Shown: positions 1 to 13,305 of the stretch, piece by piece
Layout: each line of letters starts with the position of its first letter
Position numbering within the stretch: position 1 is the stretch's first letter
Origin: Branchiostoma floridae
Lineage: Eukaryota; Chordata; Leptocardii; Amphioxiformes; Branchiostomatidae
DNA: 60,000 nt
Direction of reading: 5' to 3'
Assembly (NCBI RefSeq): GCF_000003815.2
Contig: NC_049986.1
Location: 13,029,876-13,089,875 of the forward strand
Position numbers and translations under genes: made by a program
The notes under the pieces: generated by a model
Seen by the model: only the letters and a program-made list of their open reading frames with translations
What the model was told of the DNA's origin: nothing
The model's database searches: none

Positions 1-558
1 CCCCTCACCCTTAATTGCGATTCCCGTTGAAGATGATTACCAGAGACATCAGAACCGCCTCTTCACTCTCATCTAATGGCCTTTCCTAACAGTAACTAAT
101 TAGGATGACGCAATAACCCATGGGGATGCAGTGTTTTTGTTTCCGGACTAGACTCCTTCAAATCAGGAGCAAAAATCAATAGGTAAGTTATGCAAATTCT
201 AATTACGTAGCGAGGAAAACAACCCTGGCGACAGGAATGGTACTTAGATCACGTCTCTTAAGTAGTTGATGGGAAAACATCGTTAAGAGTAATAATTAAT
301 ATTTCCATTGGCTGATTTATATCATATGCTTGCTTAAGTCTGGAAACGAAGCATATAATAACGTACGTGTAGTTACTTTCATGCACCCATCCCCACACAG
401 CGTAAATTTTTAAAAGAAGAAAAAATATGACATACGACAGAAAAGGTTTCGTGTTTCAGTAGTCGGTGGCCGACTGTCGACACTAACGATTGTCATGGTT
501 TATCAACAAAAGACCAAGATACATGTTACGGTATGTTGATGAAGGTAAGACAAGATAT
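1..558. other. Non-coding stretch, nothing recognised
   Basis: I see no open frame with coding character, no splice-bounded exon and no RNA gene here. The sequence is AT-rich and unique-looking. It could be intergenic DNA or part of a long intron. Confidence 0.5.
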
Positions 559-702
559 GCCAAATAGCAATTACTCAAGCAACTGGATATGGGTTTGGAA
601 AAGGTCACTGACAGTGTCACTGGCGAAAGATAGTGGATTCTGCCTGAAACGTCTGACTGTTTCCAAAATCATATCCAGTTGCTTGAGTAATTGCTATTTG
701 GC
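559..702. mobile_element. Palindromic MITE-like element, 144 bp
   Basis: The ends are inverted repeats of about 33 bp. The left end starts GCCAAATAGCAATTACTC and the right end is its reverse complement, ending GAGTAATTGCTATTTGGC. The interior holds a GTCACTG-type stretch and a GAAACGTCTGACTG segment. Related sequences recur at 27492, 33931, 58434 (reverse) and as fragments near 11.86 and 22.97 kb, so this is a dispersed family. There is no coding capacity and no clean target duplication at this copy, so the superfamily is not assigned. Confidence 0.7.
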
Positions 703-3700
703 GTAAGTTAAGGCATGATCTTTTCTCATCTATATGATATTTTCTTTATGAATGCAGGAAAAGTATACCCGTCTTATTGACAAATACGTATTGGCTTACG
801 TTTACTAGATATCTCGTTAAGGTATTGATGGCTAAAAGATGATAAAATGATGCACATAACAAATCAACACAGCAACGGTTCAGCGATACTAATCAATTTA
901 GTTAATGCCACAGTGTTCTTCAGCCTAGCTACGAAAACTACATTCCGTGGTGTTAACATATTGTTATGCTTGTTATATGTTCTGTATCATTATTTCTATT
1001 GACGTTCTAACTGCATTGAACAGCTAACTAATTATCTAACATCCCGGAAAAACCTGCTGTTTATTACTACAAACAACCATTATTCCCGCTCCCAATCCAC
1101 GGCTGACTGTTTCCAGCTATGTTCCAAACGATCCGTTCCTAACTGTAGCATCCATCACCACACGAACGAGTCCATCCCCGCTGTTGAAGAGAGATGTATT
1201 GCAGACGATTACAGCGAGATTAGCCCTGTGTAATATAACCCTACTCACAAAACGATTTTCCCTCCACCGCCGCTATCGATCCTGTGCTATCCACACCCGA
1301 TATGGTCCCGTCATCAGATCCCCGATCACCCGCACCGTACGGTTAGCGTGGGCCAGGACAGCCGCCTGCGCAGCTCATGCGCAACCTCTAATGTACGAAA
1401 TCCAATTACGAACACAATAAACCGGCAAGTGTGCCCGGCGCCAATGCAATGTATCCCATTTTCTCCGTCGGACCAATGTCACACTCATTTTGTCTGATGG
1501 GGCGTCCCTCATTTAAGGTCAGACTTATTACGAGTAAAAAAAAAAGGAAGAGATATTATAAACTGTCGATCACGAACAGCCACAGAGTAGAAGAACTGTA
1601 CAGTTGCATCTGCAACATCTGTACAAACCATACGTATACAAAATATGTACATTTCTATCATTAGAACAACTTTCTCAAATCGTTGATCCACGATTCCTTG
1701 TACACACCTCGCGACTTCCGTTTTAGTTTCATCCACTCCATTCCTCAATTTGATCTTTGACTTCCAGGAAACGTCCAAACTGGACAAACAAAGTACTCCT
1801 GACGCCTACACACGTCCCCGTGCCAATAACGTGACGTTCACATCACAGGTAACGGTTGGAAAGCTCATTTCTGCACTCTGGAAGTCATGTTATATCTCCA
1901 TCAAAGTGCTACCTACTACTTGGCTAAATGACATGTCCCTGTATCTGTCGGAGTTAATCTTAGATGTTTCGTTGATACTGAAATGAAAGACTGCCGTCTG
2001 TTTATCGTTGATAGCGAAATTGGACTGCAGATTAAGTTTTCTCTACCTGCGTCTGCACAGCTTCAACATCAAATCACTACTGATGAGGCTGATGTTATGT
2101 GCGTAACTTGTACCCATTGCTAGTCATAAAGACAAAGATGTAATACAAACGATGAGATGAGATGAGAAAGATAAGACAAGGAGGCAATCTAATCAACCTG
2201 TGGCTTTGCGTTGTGCGTGTTTTGTTCTTCTTTCTTTTATGATTTATAGCACGTAACTTTCAACTTGGTAGTTGTAAGGCGTGTGAAAAGAAGCAGCATC
2301 TTATGAAATCACTCAAACATGTAGAATGCGGGGTCACAGGTAAATTCAATGTTCCCGACCTGTTGAAATTGTCCCGAAAGGGCGTTAAGTCGTGTGTAAG
2401 GTCCGTGATCTCACAGCAGACCTTGGCAAGATGCGCATTGTGCGGAATAACTCGATTTGTAGGCAAGTCAGTATGGCGGACTGACCTGATAAAATGACGG
2501 TGTGAATGCCACTTGCGGGCTGCCCTAATCGCTGCACTATCCGCTGTATGGCATAAACCTGCCGCGTGTCGGCGACAGATAAGCACTTTAACGTCGAGCT
2601 GACTTAGTTCTGGCTCGTTGATGCACAGATTAGGGTCGAGCACTCTGGTGGTTTTACTGATTCACGATATATGGGTCATCTCATGTAAACTCGCGTCAGT
2701 CTAGTCCAGAATGACAAAACCTTACTAACAGCTAAAACAAACCGGTTAATGAGTTTGTCATCGAGGCTTTGATCTCTTTTATCATTGCCCCAACCCCTTT
2801 CCCCCCGAGTTACAACTTATCATGGAGGCTCATCTGTATTAATAGTAATCATAGTACAATGCTAATATTTCTTCCAACACAAATGTATACACGAATCAAA
2901 TTTTCCTTTAACAAAAACGCCCCAGTTCACTGTCGTCGAACTTCTCTCAATACATCCACACTGAATCACTGGGCCATAACGTTTCGCTGGATAAAGTCAG
3001 AAAACTGGACACTGAACAAGACTCATTTGTAAAGGGTTAAAGGGAGGTAATCTACAACAGTTGAACTTCTTATCTATATTCATTTTCTAAAGAATAAACC
3101 AAAGCCTACTTAATCTCTTGACTACTATGACTGCTTCCCAAAATAGATATTATCAAAACCTGAAAACCTTCACCCACTTTTCCTGATCCAAGCAACTTGC
3201 AATTGGGGCTGACGTTTTGGGGTTTTCACTTCCCTATTACTGTACAACATCGATATCGTTCTGGCAAAGGGCGAAAGGAGCTGTGAGGTCGTGAACATTA
3301 AAAAGGCTGCACACGTCAACAGCTGTTCGTTAACTTAACGGTACAGAGCAGTGCGCTGATTGGCTCCTTTGGGAGATGCTCCTCACTACCTGCATTGGAG
3401 TCCATACAACCGTTGACTTTGATACGGCACAAGTTCGGCATTGACAAGTAATGGAGTTGGAAGTTTGGTTGATTGGACAATACCTTTGACTTGTCAGCTA
3501 CTTTGATTGGACAATACTACATAACCCCTCCAATGAAAACATTTTAGCCAACTTGTGAAAAGGCTCAGTGACTGACAGTCCCCTGTGGTATTGTGGTGTA
3601 TAGTTTGGAACATGCAGAAGAGTCATCCCATGTGAAATCTAAATAAGATAACTTGAGTGATAAAAGGCAAGACAAACACGAACTCGAAAATCTCCTACCT

Positions 3701-4015
3701 ATGACTAAATAGTCAATTTCTTTCATAAATTTCATGACGAAGTGTAACACAGCTACGTCCACTCCACACAACATACTCCAACTATTACATGCCATCCTTT
3801 GGTCCCTGTCTTAATCAGCAACAACACTCAATTCCTGCTTGCCTACGGAACAATTGTTTTCTAGCCAACTCACCCTTCGGAAACAAATTTGCAATAAGAT
3901 CAATTTGAAAACACTATCCCCGTTTCCCGTAGGTAATTATAGCTTTACAAAAACAAAACATTTCCAACATATGATTAATTGATTGTCTTCTCACACGTTC
4001 CCATGTACTTCCTTA
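703..4015. other. Non-coding stretch, no supported gene
   Basis: Open frames here are short (largest 127 codons at 2260-2643, minus strand) and show no recognisable domain, repeat or splice context. A short GATGA run sits near 2150-2165. Intergenic or intronic DNA is the best description. Confidence 0.45.
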
Positions 4016-4272
4016 AGGTGGTATCTCACTGCACTTGGGGCACCGATGAGGCATGAGGTTTGAAAGATTACTCAACGAATTTCAGAGATAAAGAACGAAT
4101 TTTCTTACGTTTTGTGTATTTTGTTGTCTTCTAAGTCGTACGTTTACGTATTACGCAATTATTATTATCTAATATAAAATATTAAAATTTCGGCGAAAAC
4201 AGCACAGCAGTGCCACAGTGAACGAACCCCGCAGTGCCGCACCGGTGCCCCAAGTGCAGTGAGATACCACCT
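4016..4272. mobile_element. Tourist/Harbinger-like MITE with TTA target duplication
   Basis: This 257-bp element has near-perfect terminal inverted repeats of about 30 bp. The left end begins AGGTGGTATCTCACTGCAC and the right end is its reverse complement, ending GTGCAGTGAGATACCACCT. It is flanked on both sides by TTA (4013-4015 and 4273-4275). A 3-bp TTA/TAA duplication is typical of PIF/Harbinger insertions, so I infer a non-autonomous member of that superfamily. There is no coding capacity. Confidence 0.75.
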
Positions 4273-4275
4273 TTA

Positions 4276-6467
4276 CCCTATAGGGTTCACATGGGGACTC
4301 TGCAGCTATTCTACATTCAAATAGCTTCCCAAATTCCACACAGCATCCTCTCACTCTTAGGGAGTTCCATTTGTCAAAATTCATGGGAGTACTCCAGTGC
4401 ACTTGGGACCTGTTCACTTGTGTTTCCGCTCATCTGCCGCCATATTTTTGCCCATTAGTAAAAGTCTCTTGCCAGTTATTCAACTCACTGCGAATGGGAA
4501 CGTGCGAAAGTTTAAGTGCATGGTCCATTAAAAGCATCACAAGCGTCGCTCTCACATATGGGACCCCGAGCAAAACTACAAAGTATCCTACATATGTCGT
4601 GAGCAAAAACCACGGTGGGAGAGTAGCAATGGTTGAATCGGTACCTAAACAGTTTTTTTTTAACAATTAGATAAATCTAACATTTATCAAAGAGCTACTT
4701 AATTAGTCCAGCAGCATAGCTGACAAAATCATGCCTGCAGATTTGTCTAAAAGCACCAAATTTGACATACACATAGCCAAACATGTTCTAAGCAAATCTA
4801 GATATGGAGGCATCTCAATTTCAATTTAAATAAAGAAATGCAGAAGACCGATATGTCAAAAGTTCATCCACAACAAGTTATTTTAACCTCCTTGGGATAA
4901 TAAACTGCCTGTTTTCTAACCCATTTCTTTTACCCTTAGACCTCGGCGGTTTTATTGGTCACAACCTCGCAAGTTTTCTAATGCATCATTTTACTCCTTA
5001 TTCCGGGCCCGGTTCGGCAAGGAATACCTAGTGTAGCTGGGCATCTTCCCAAAGCCTACCGCCCTAAAGCCTAGCCTGTGAATCGAATATTTTCCTCCAT
5101 GTCTACAAGGCTAAACCAAAATAACGATGCACACCGCCAAGTTCATCAGTCTGGCTACTCCGAGGCGCCAGGACACGCTATCTGATGGAAGACACCTCGA
5201 CATTCTACAATCGATTTTCCCTCAGGTTCGTAGTACGCGTCTTGATGTATTCTTTTGGCTGACCAGCAGGTCTTACCGGTTGTATGCGCCATGGTGCCGG
5301 CAACCATTCAACGATTTTTGGCTATCAGTAGTGCAAGTGTGATCGATATACAGTAAAGCGCATTGTGTGTGTAAAAGCGAATAACCTGGTATTAGCATCA
5401 AAGTTCATACTCTAGCGTTGCCCAATGTTAAAATGTTCTCCAACTCCGATATTGGATTAACTGGGATTTAGAAAACAGATCTTTTGAGTATTATCGACAG
5501 TCCAGAGTAGAAGCCTGATCTCTATCGGGACTTGAAATCCCATGCGAAAGGATCGGACATCCCCCTAACCGCAGCTAGGTACTAATTTTCACCTGAGTCG
5601 ATTGAGGGTGTAGGTGTAAAATGCCTTTCCCAATGGCACACCATTGTAATCTGTAAGGATTTGAACTCAGAAGCATTGACACAAGTCAACAACCCTTAAC
5701 CAGAAAACAACCTTCCAATCCAAGTCACATTTGTAATCAACTCCTCTATCCATCTATCCATCTATCTATCTACCTAGATATATCTATATCTAATATCTAT
5801 CTATCTAAGTATCTACTATCTACTATTCCCATCTGCTGTGACTAGTCCAGCCGTTTCGACTGACTGGTTCCTAGACTCTGGCAGACTTCCCGAGAAAATA
5901 CGTCTTGCTCCAGTGCTCCACTATACACAACATGCATACTGGACACGCCTTGGTGGAACTTTGAATACCAAGTCACGACTGAGAGCTACCTCTACCCTAC
6001 TTATGTTACAGCTTAAACGTCTAAAAGTCTTTGTTGTGAATATGCTTGTGTGAGATGACCCGTCAAGAGGCTGAATGCTTCAATAGTATTTATGTAACAC
6101 CGTACAGTTTTGCAGGCAATACAGATGGATTAAAGGACCAAAATTGCTGAATCTAAGTTTAACACTTACAAAAAGTGCATTTTTTATTTCCTCAAAACTG
6201 CCATAAAAAGGTCCAGTTAACGTTATGTACTTTGCTTAGACCAAGTCAAGAAAAATCGTCTACATAACACACCTGTACACCCACTATTGTAGAAAATATC
6301 TACGTTCTGTGCGGGGATGATATATCTATTGCATTAATCTAATAGTATATCAACATCGTCTCTAGGTCTATCAAAACATTTCAAACTACAGCTGAGAAGG
6401 CAGTTCAAAAAACCCATTATTTTACACCGATTTTCATGATCTGAAAGACGTAAAAATGGCGCCTTAC
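4276..6467. other. Non-coding stretch with a TCTA microsatellite
   Basis: No gene is supported. The only notable local structure is the TCTA/TATC microsatellite at 5745-5826. Open frames of 70-100 codons on both strands at 4234-4670 overlap each other and look like chance. Confidence 0.45.
5745..5826. repeat. TCTA-type microsatellite, degenerate
   Basis: An imperfect run of CTAT/CATC tetranucleotides is interrupted by TA-rich variants. Simple-sequence repeat, likely polymorphic. Confidence 0.85.
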
Positions 6468-6522
6468 CTTCAGTCCATGACGAGTTGAGACACGGAAGAA
6501 ACGTCTGTCTAAAATCAGCCAT
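6468..6522 (-). CDS. Speculative first coding exon of an unidentified minus-strand gene
   Basis: The minus strand reads an ATG at 6522 in good context (G at -3 and +4), then 18 codons (MADFRQTFLPCLNSSWTE) running into a consensus donor, GAAG then GTAAGG. About 80-230 bp upstream lies a cluster of promoter-like motifs. I could not find a convincing second exon further left, and the peptide matches no family I recognise. An RNA-seq junction starting at 6468 on the minus strand would settle it. Chance is a real alternative. Confidence 0.2.
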
Positions 6523-6604
6523 GTCTTTCTATGATTTTCACATGTGAACTGTTTACCGCCTTTCGTTCTATCAAATCAGCTCGAGTGGGGAAAAATCCTC
6601 ACCA

Positions 6605-6702
6605 ACAGGTTGTTATGGTGACGTCTACGGTGACGTGATATGACGTAAGCACTTCGTGTGCACCTTGGTAACAGGTAACGTGCCTGTGTCAACATGGCGG
6701 TC
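6605..6702. promoter_or_regulatory. Candidate promoter: TGACGT cluster plus YY1-like site
   Basis: Three TGACGT (CRE/ATF-type) motifs lie within about 30 bp at 6619, 6631 and 6641. An RFX/X-box-like GTTGTTATGGTGAC overlaps the first, and AACATGGCGG, a YY1-like core, lies at 6691. Such clustering is unusual for this AT-rich region. It would suit a promoter for the candidate exon at 6522 (minus), but no transcript evidence is available. Confidence 0.3.
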
Positions 6703-6722
6703 TGTCGTCTGACATCACATGC

Positions 6723-9700
6723 GCGACAGGAACAAGGCTGACGCATAAAGTTACGACATACTAGTACTAATTAGCCCACCTTTTAAGAATCGGCAGAAAA
6801 ATAAAAAAGATATTGTACAATATTTGTCTTAGCTTGATACCAACTGGCACGGCAAGGTGACAATTTTAATATGGTAAAGCAGACATTGTTTATTCTGAAT
6901 ATCGATTTTGTTATGAATTTACCGTTTATCGTTTATACAGGAAACGGTATCAAGTGGCTTCACTAGTATTCATCAAAAGTTTATTTGGTTTAATATCAAG
7001 AGTACCAATAATGTTGGAAGTGTTGCTGACTGTGACGTACTTAGCATATCGTTTTACGTAGATATAATGGAAGGTCAAGAGAAAATGCAACATGGAAAAT
7101 ATCAAGAGTGAGAGTCGGGGGTTTGTGTTAGAATTAAAAATAATAGAACACTCTAGAACGCTTGCAAAGTGTCACTGAAATAACGTGCCTATTTTAAACT
7201 AGAAAATGATTTTTATCCAGCAAATAGGGGATCTAAAACATCACTGCATCTAACCAGACACTAATCGTACACATTCCAAAGTGTTGCACATCACCATATG
7301 TTCTACAATCCTTTAAGTATCCTTTAAGTTCAGTGACTATGGAAACAATGGCCTAATTTGTATGATATATGACTTGAAATGTCCACTCCTATATAATTTG
7401 TACATGGCACAAACAGAAAGTTCCAATACTCACCATCGAGGTACCCCTATGTGTTAGTGTTTTTCCTTGAGTTTCAGCGAGTCCTTACACGACCCCATAA
7501 AAGCACAAGTATGTGGTTAAAGCTGTCTCAAGGCCCTTTTAAAGTGGATGTGCTGAGGCTCCACTCTACAGAAAAAGTCATTAGTTTTGAGCCGTCCTCC
7601 CAATCCCTGTTTAATGGACACTTTGTCTTTACATCCTTCACCGCAGCTAGATAACCTGTGTGTTTAATATGTTCTGTCTGTGCGAATGGATTCCGCCTAT
7701 TCACTCTTCTATTCCCAATGGCACAGATCTGTGTATGGGGTTTACCTTAGGTCAAAAAGCCATGTTCCATTTCCGACAAAAAATGAATATCTGCATGCAG
7801 GCTACGCTTTTGGCTATTTGGCACTTGAGCACATTACAACTCTATATTCCGAGTGACTAGATAGCCAGCAGACGTGGAGTAGGGAATCTGACAGGCACTC
7901 AGTCGTTTAGCTGACACGGCCTGACCCCAGTCATGCACCACAGTTGCTGTAATCCTATTGCAACTGAAATAAGTCCAATAAAATGAGTTTATAACTCCGA
8001 ATGGATGCGATAATCCTAAATGATAAATCCCACCCTTCGGCTTACTCGTACTCGTTTGCCCCCTCAAAATTTAATATCGACCTCGCGAGACTTTGGCGAT
8101 ACTGTGCTGAAAGCTTTTGAGCTGTTATGAATGGGTACTGAGTATCGAGATTCACGTAAGAAAACACGCTTGAAAGGTCTAACACCAGCAATATTTCACC
8201 GTTAAGCGAGGAGGCGTCTTGGACTTGATGTCATAATCCATTCGGTATTTCCCTCAACAACGTACTGTGAATAAGAAAATGTTTTTCAATCCAACATTGG
8301 TCCATCTTCACGTCTTGAAATAAGGAACATGAAGTGGAGAATTAATCCCGTACAAAGTCGGCGAACCACACCAGGGATACCGGTGATTAAGTAGATATCT
8401 CATGATAGATGACGACTCTTTGAGGGCAACAACTCCGGGAGCGTCTCAAACGTCAATGGTGCTGGCCAAAAGTAGTTTGACGGTTTTCCCTGTGGTATTA
8501 ATCCGACGTTAGACGATAGCTTGACTGACTTCTACAGATTTGTCTGTTCGTAGTATATGCCAAAAGCGCCCTCCCCCCCCCCCCCACACACACACAAAAT
8601 GACAAATGGCGCCTTTGAAAGGTAAATGTCTCCCCGACCATTGTATCGGTAGAGGAAGTCTGATTCTCTCCATCAACCTGCCACTTTTCGGGGCAAGGTT
8701 GTACGTCTTGTCTTTGAGGTCAATGTTGAAGTTCGATGTCCTCGTATCAATTCAAATATTGCTTGTAGAAAATGATGATAAACATTTCACAATAGTCGGT
8801 CGTGACCTTGGTAGTAATCTTTCTGAGTATACTTTCTAGATAGCAAACGTTAATGTAGAAATAGATGCAATATGTCACAGTCGTATTCATCATATCTTTG
8901 AAAAGCATTACGCTATACCATAGCTGAAAGGTAGTCGCACAGAAAATCAGCGCAGTAAATGTTTTCAAACACAGACGGATGCACACTTAGCCGACCGTGC
9001 GTGGCGCGGCGCCGCTCTAGTTCTCTACTATATGTGGGCGGTACACCTGTGTTATAGGCAGCCAGGCAACACAGATACAACTCTTTCACGTCGCGTAGCA
9101 AAGAAAAAGGAGCGGGCGATACTCTCCGGAAGTTAACAAATGAACCGTTATATCCCAGATCCTGTCGACAATTTAACCTTTATAATGGTGGAGGAGTATT
9201 GCTTCAATGGCATTGAATGAGTTAATGGTTCTAGAAATGTCGAAAAATCAATCCCGTCTTAATTCCCATGACACTGTATACAGTGAAGCACTCTCCCACA
9301 GAGAGAAACAATAACACACTAAGTTCAACATTTGATATTAGACAAACTAGACACACAATTACGTTTTAGATATTTGTAAACTGTAAACAAAAGAGGAAGG
9401 TCGTGCATACGAAAACAATTCCTGATGACCTTCTCAGGAAGGTAGGTCACCCTACATTCCTTAGACTTAGTTAGAGACATACCTGTGCCATGCCTCCGTA
9501 CGTAGAATACATTTTCAAGCAAAGAATGAACAATGACAATGACATGCGTATAGCAAAGCTACGCCCTAGTGGGTGTCATGGCCTTGCAGAAAAGGAAACA
9601 GTAGTATCCTGTCAGTTTTCCTTTGAATTAAAGGGTTTAGGTTTTGTTCTTCAGCTCGTGATCTATGACCTTTGTTCTTTGACCTCCTGACACACACACA

Positions 9701-11470
9701 CACCAAAAGTCTTGAGCGTTAACCTTACTGCCTGGCGCATTTTATCTTGAATGCCACTAAAGCCATAACAATTCCTTATCATTAGCAACGCTGTGTACAT
9801 GTGGCTGAAGGTTGTTCACACAAACACACAGACAAAGCCGATCTACAAGATTAGACTAAACAGACGGGGTTTAACTTCATTGTCATATTTCCCACGCTAG
9901 ATAGAAAGACATAACACACAAATAGTGTACGAATACAGCCTATTAAGTTAGAGACTAACCTTTGGGACAGACGAAACTCACAACCTGTTAAGCTCGTGAC
10001 ACAAACATGCGATGCGTAACCATGCTTATCACGTACGCCTCTGCGAAGTACACTACTACTGATTTCTTGTTTCCAAATAGATACATATTAACTACAGCAA
10101 GATCAAATATCATTAACTTTGATTAACGGCGCGGCTAATTGACATATGATAATGAATTAGAAACTGTTACTACAATGCAAAGTGTATGTATAAACAGGTT
10201 AATCTCGCTATAACGTGTTAAACACGGGTGACTAGTCTACATATGTGTGCTCTCAGCCGTGTACTGTAGGGATTATATTACTTACCTGCAAGGTTGACCT
10301 GGCTTTTAAGAAGTGTGCGACGGAGCACCTGTTGTCTTAGACGTCGTCAATATCTCTAAGTCCCCTCCATTCAAAAGTCTTGAAACAGAACATTCTCTCT
10401 GGCTGTTTAGAAGGCTAGGTAGTGTTGTTGTTAGTCACTGTGCCCTTTCCGTCACCCAAAGCTCGTCGTTATTTGCTCTGTGCATGCACGATGTGATACC
10501 AGTTGTTTTGTTTGTTGTCTTGCAGATCCAAGGTACTTGCAGGTTTTGGCCACACGCCCTCCAAAGCCTTACGAGAATTGGGGAGGACTAATCTGTGTCC
10601 AGATAGTGCCAGATACACATGTACAGGAGGCAGCCATTCCAATCTGTGTTGAACAGTCTCTAAATCATTAACAGAGTCTGTCGAGCCATTCCGAGGTACC
10701 TGTTTTGTTGACGCGAGCTGCCGTGTATCTCGGAGTACCTGTAGCTGCTGAAGATTGTCCCATGTGCTCTGCGGTCTTCACAAACTACACTATTACGCTT
10801 GATCCCACCTTCACTGTGCTTGGAGACGGCAACCTGCGACCAGGGCGTATACAAACATTAGAGCAAACAGAGAATATCCTGTGTTCCCAGAACCGTGACA
10901 GCGCAGCGCACCAACCCACTACTGTATCTCCGCGCAAACGGCGGCCTACGATCTGTCACACGCACGGAAACCAAACCCACACTCTCTCTCACTAAGCGTC
11001 TCAGGGGTAGGGCCGACCTTAAACCAATAACTTGTTTGAATCACCTTTGTTTCCAAGCCAAACTATCGCCTACAAAGATATGCACGTCGTGTACATAGGG
11101 CAATGGACGTGAACAAAGGGCTCAAACGCGTTACATTGCCCAAATCGTGGGATACGGGGGAACCTGCTGGAAACTAGCGGATGTGCGGTTCCATGCGATA
11201 AGAAGTGCTCAAAAACATAGATTTCCGCTTCTCAAGAGCTTTGACTTTTAATGAGATGAGGGTGGACATTCACTGAGATAGTTCAACCCTGCGGGGGCGC
11301 TATGCCTAACACCAGTGTTCACGATATGACGGTTTACCTGTATGAAACAAACAGGTTTTAGATTCTTGCCGCCACTTTATATCAAATCATCCAGTCCTGA
11401 GAAGACGCTAATAGCCTTAGGTGCTGTAGTCTTCACAAAGACCTTACAGTCATTGATCACAAACGTTGTG

Positions 11471-11471
<1 letters not shown>
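6723..11471. other. Non-coding stretch, no supported gene
   Basis: No domain-bearing or splice-consistent exon was found on either strand. Simple repeats include a poly-C/CA tract at 8573-8596 and a CA run at 9690-9703. Open frames up to 96 codons (10705-10995) are compositionally unremarkable. Confidence 0.45.
8573..8596. repeat. Poly-C then (CA)n tract
   Basis: A run of about 13 C followed by about six CA units. Simple repeat. Confidence 0.9.

Positions 11472-11502
<31 letters not shown>
11472..11502. repeat. (TA)n microsatellite
   Basis: About 15 perfect TA dinucleotides. Confidence 0.95.
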
Positions 11503-11505
<3 letters not shown>

Positions 11506-13305
11506 CTGCGTCAAAGCTATATGGCGCACACGACGGTCTTCTGTTTCATACTGAGATTTAAAATGTTATATACCCCGAGGTGTTTTCTCGCCGTCATTTA
11601 TCTATCAGTTGTTTCGAGGAGGTGAATGTCATTGAAGAGTACTTTGACGCCATATGGCTGTAGGGGTCCGGATATTGAAATGACAGCCTGTGGTAAACAC
11701 AAGAACGCCGACCGTCGGATGGTTCCCATTTGTTCTATAGCACTGAGTGCACTTGCACTCAGGAAATGCGGAATCAATTAATCATATTCCGTCTTGTTCG
11801 TTCTAGCAACGCTGAAGAAGAGTGATGGATGCCACTCGAAACGCCCGGAAGTAAATCTCCATTTCTATCCAGTTGTTTACCTGGATGTTTAAACTTCATA
11901 AACATGTAGCATCTTTCGTATGGTTCAGTCAGATCAGATTAAAAGATGCGAAGATGAGTTGCTAGGTTTATTTGTTTCTGATGTCATGATTTGACTTTTG
12001 TAACTTTCAATCAACACAAAATCAATTTGCTCACCTCAATTTATCGGTCGCTCACACGTCGAAGTCATGACATGAGTAATGTGGTCCATTTATTCTGGCC
12101 TTATGGACATATTTGATATTATTGGAAAACAGAATATCCCCCAACAGTTAAGACTGCAATTTTGCGCACGTTTAAGCTTCAGGGATGGAATTCTGTGTCA
12201 ATGATATTGTGATAAAAATATTCTACTCATTCAGGGAGATAGATAGTCTGTCTTGTCGGCATACAATATACAGATGCTTTACAAAAGGTGAGATATAAAA
12301 GTATTTTTTTAGACTTTTTAAAGAAGATCCAGTTTTTAAAGAAGATCCAGTATATAGCACCCCAATGTTTCAAATTCAAACGTACCTGGGGTACCCCGCT
12401 CTCTCCATTGTGGGTGCCTTACCTGAAGCAACATGATAAATCAAGGACATTCAGTGCAGTAGTCATTCATGGTTTACAACTGGTATTCATAAACAGAGCG
12501 CACGCATTTCTTTTGTATAACGTAATTCATCTCATAGTTGTTCCCTCAGTGACCATAGCCAATGGCGTATACTGATAAACGCCCAAAGGTCAGATGAGCT
12601 TATGGTCTTCTGACGTATCCATAAAACCTCCAGACCACCGGCTTTATCTGTTATATGTTCCGCCCACACACACGCTAGCCACCAGGCAGTTGTACTGTCG
12701 GAAAGGTCGTTCCACTTCAAACGTTTGCTGTATGTCTCATGTTCAGCCTTTGTGCAAGTGACGTCGACATCCAAGCCTCATGTGCAACTGGCAATTCATT
12801 ACAGATGAATCGAAATGACGTGGTGTGTTTGAGGAGTACTTATAACATTTGTTAACGGAAATTATGAATGTTGAATTCCACCCGTCTTTTGAACTAACAT
12901 TACCACTTGTGTGGTCACAGCATAAGAAGAGTACATGTGACGTTATGATGTAAGATGACGCATTTTTAGATGGATTACATCGTCAATTATAATCATATTT
13001 TTTTTACATCACTGATGTAGTGTTTCATATTTTGTCATAGTCAGAGGAACTCCAGAATAATTATACCTCTTGCTAAATGCGTATGGTCTGGAGCCATTAA
13101 GTGTAGCGGTAACTTTAACGTGTCGGCGATCCTAGCTATACCCTTGTGTGTAATCAGGACGTTGACCCATCAAATGCCACAGGATGATGTTGACCTAAGG
13201 TCAAAGGTTACTCGCTAGAGCTGAGATTCTCGCTACATTTCCTTCCGAATATTTCTTCAGGAACTCACCAAAGCAGTGAAACGTCTTGGTGCTCCGTAAG
13301 CGCAT
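11503..13305. other. Non-coding stretch with repeat fragments
   Basis: Contains a fragment of a dispersed repeat around 11808-11905. Its ATCCAGTTGTTTACCTGGAT and following AAACTTCAT sequence recurs at 22.97 and 58.5 kb. A short direct duplication, TTTTTAAAGAAGATCCAGT, lies at about 12313-12350. No gene is supported. Confidence 0.45.

Noticed and set aside
2260-2643. A 127-codon minus-strand frame
   Set aside because: No recognisable domain, no splice or promoter context, and an overlapping plus-strand frame of similar quality.
4371-4670. A 99-codon plus-strand frame with a hydrophobic antisense frame at 4430-4666
   Set aside because: Both strands are open, neither resembles a known family, and the region borders a MITE.
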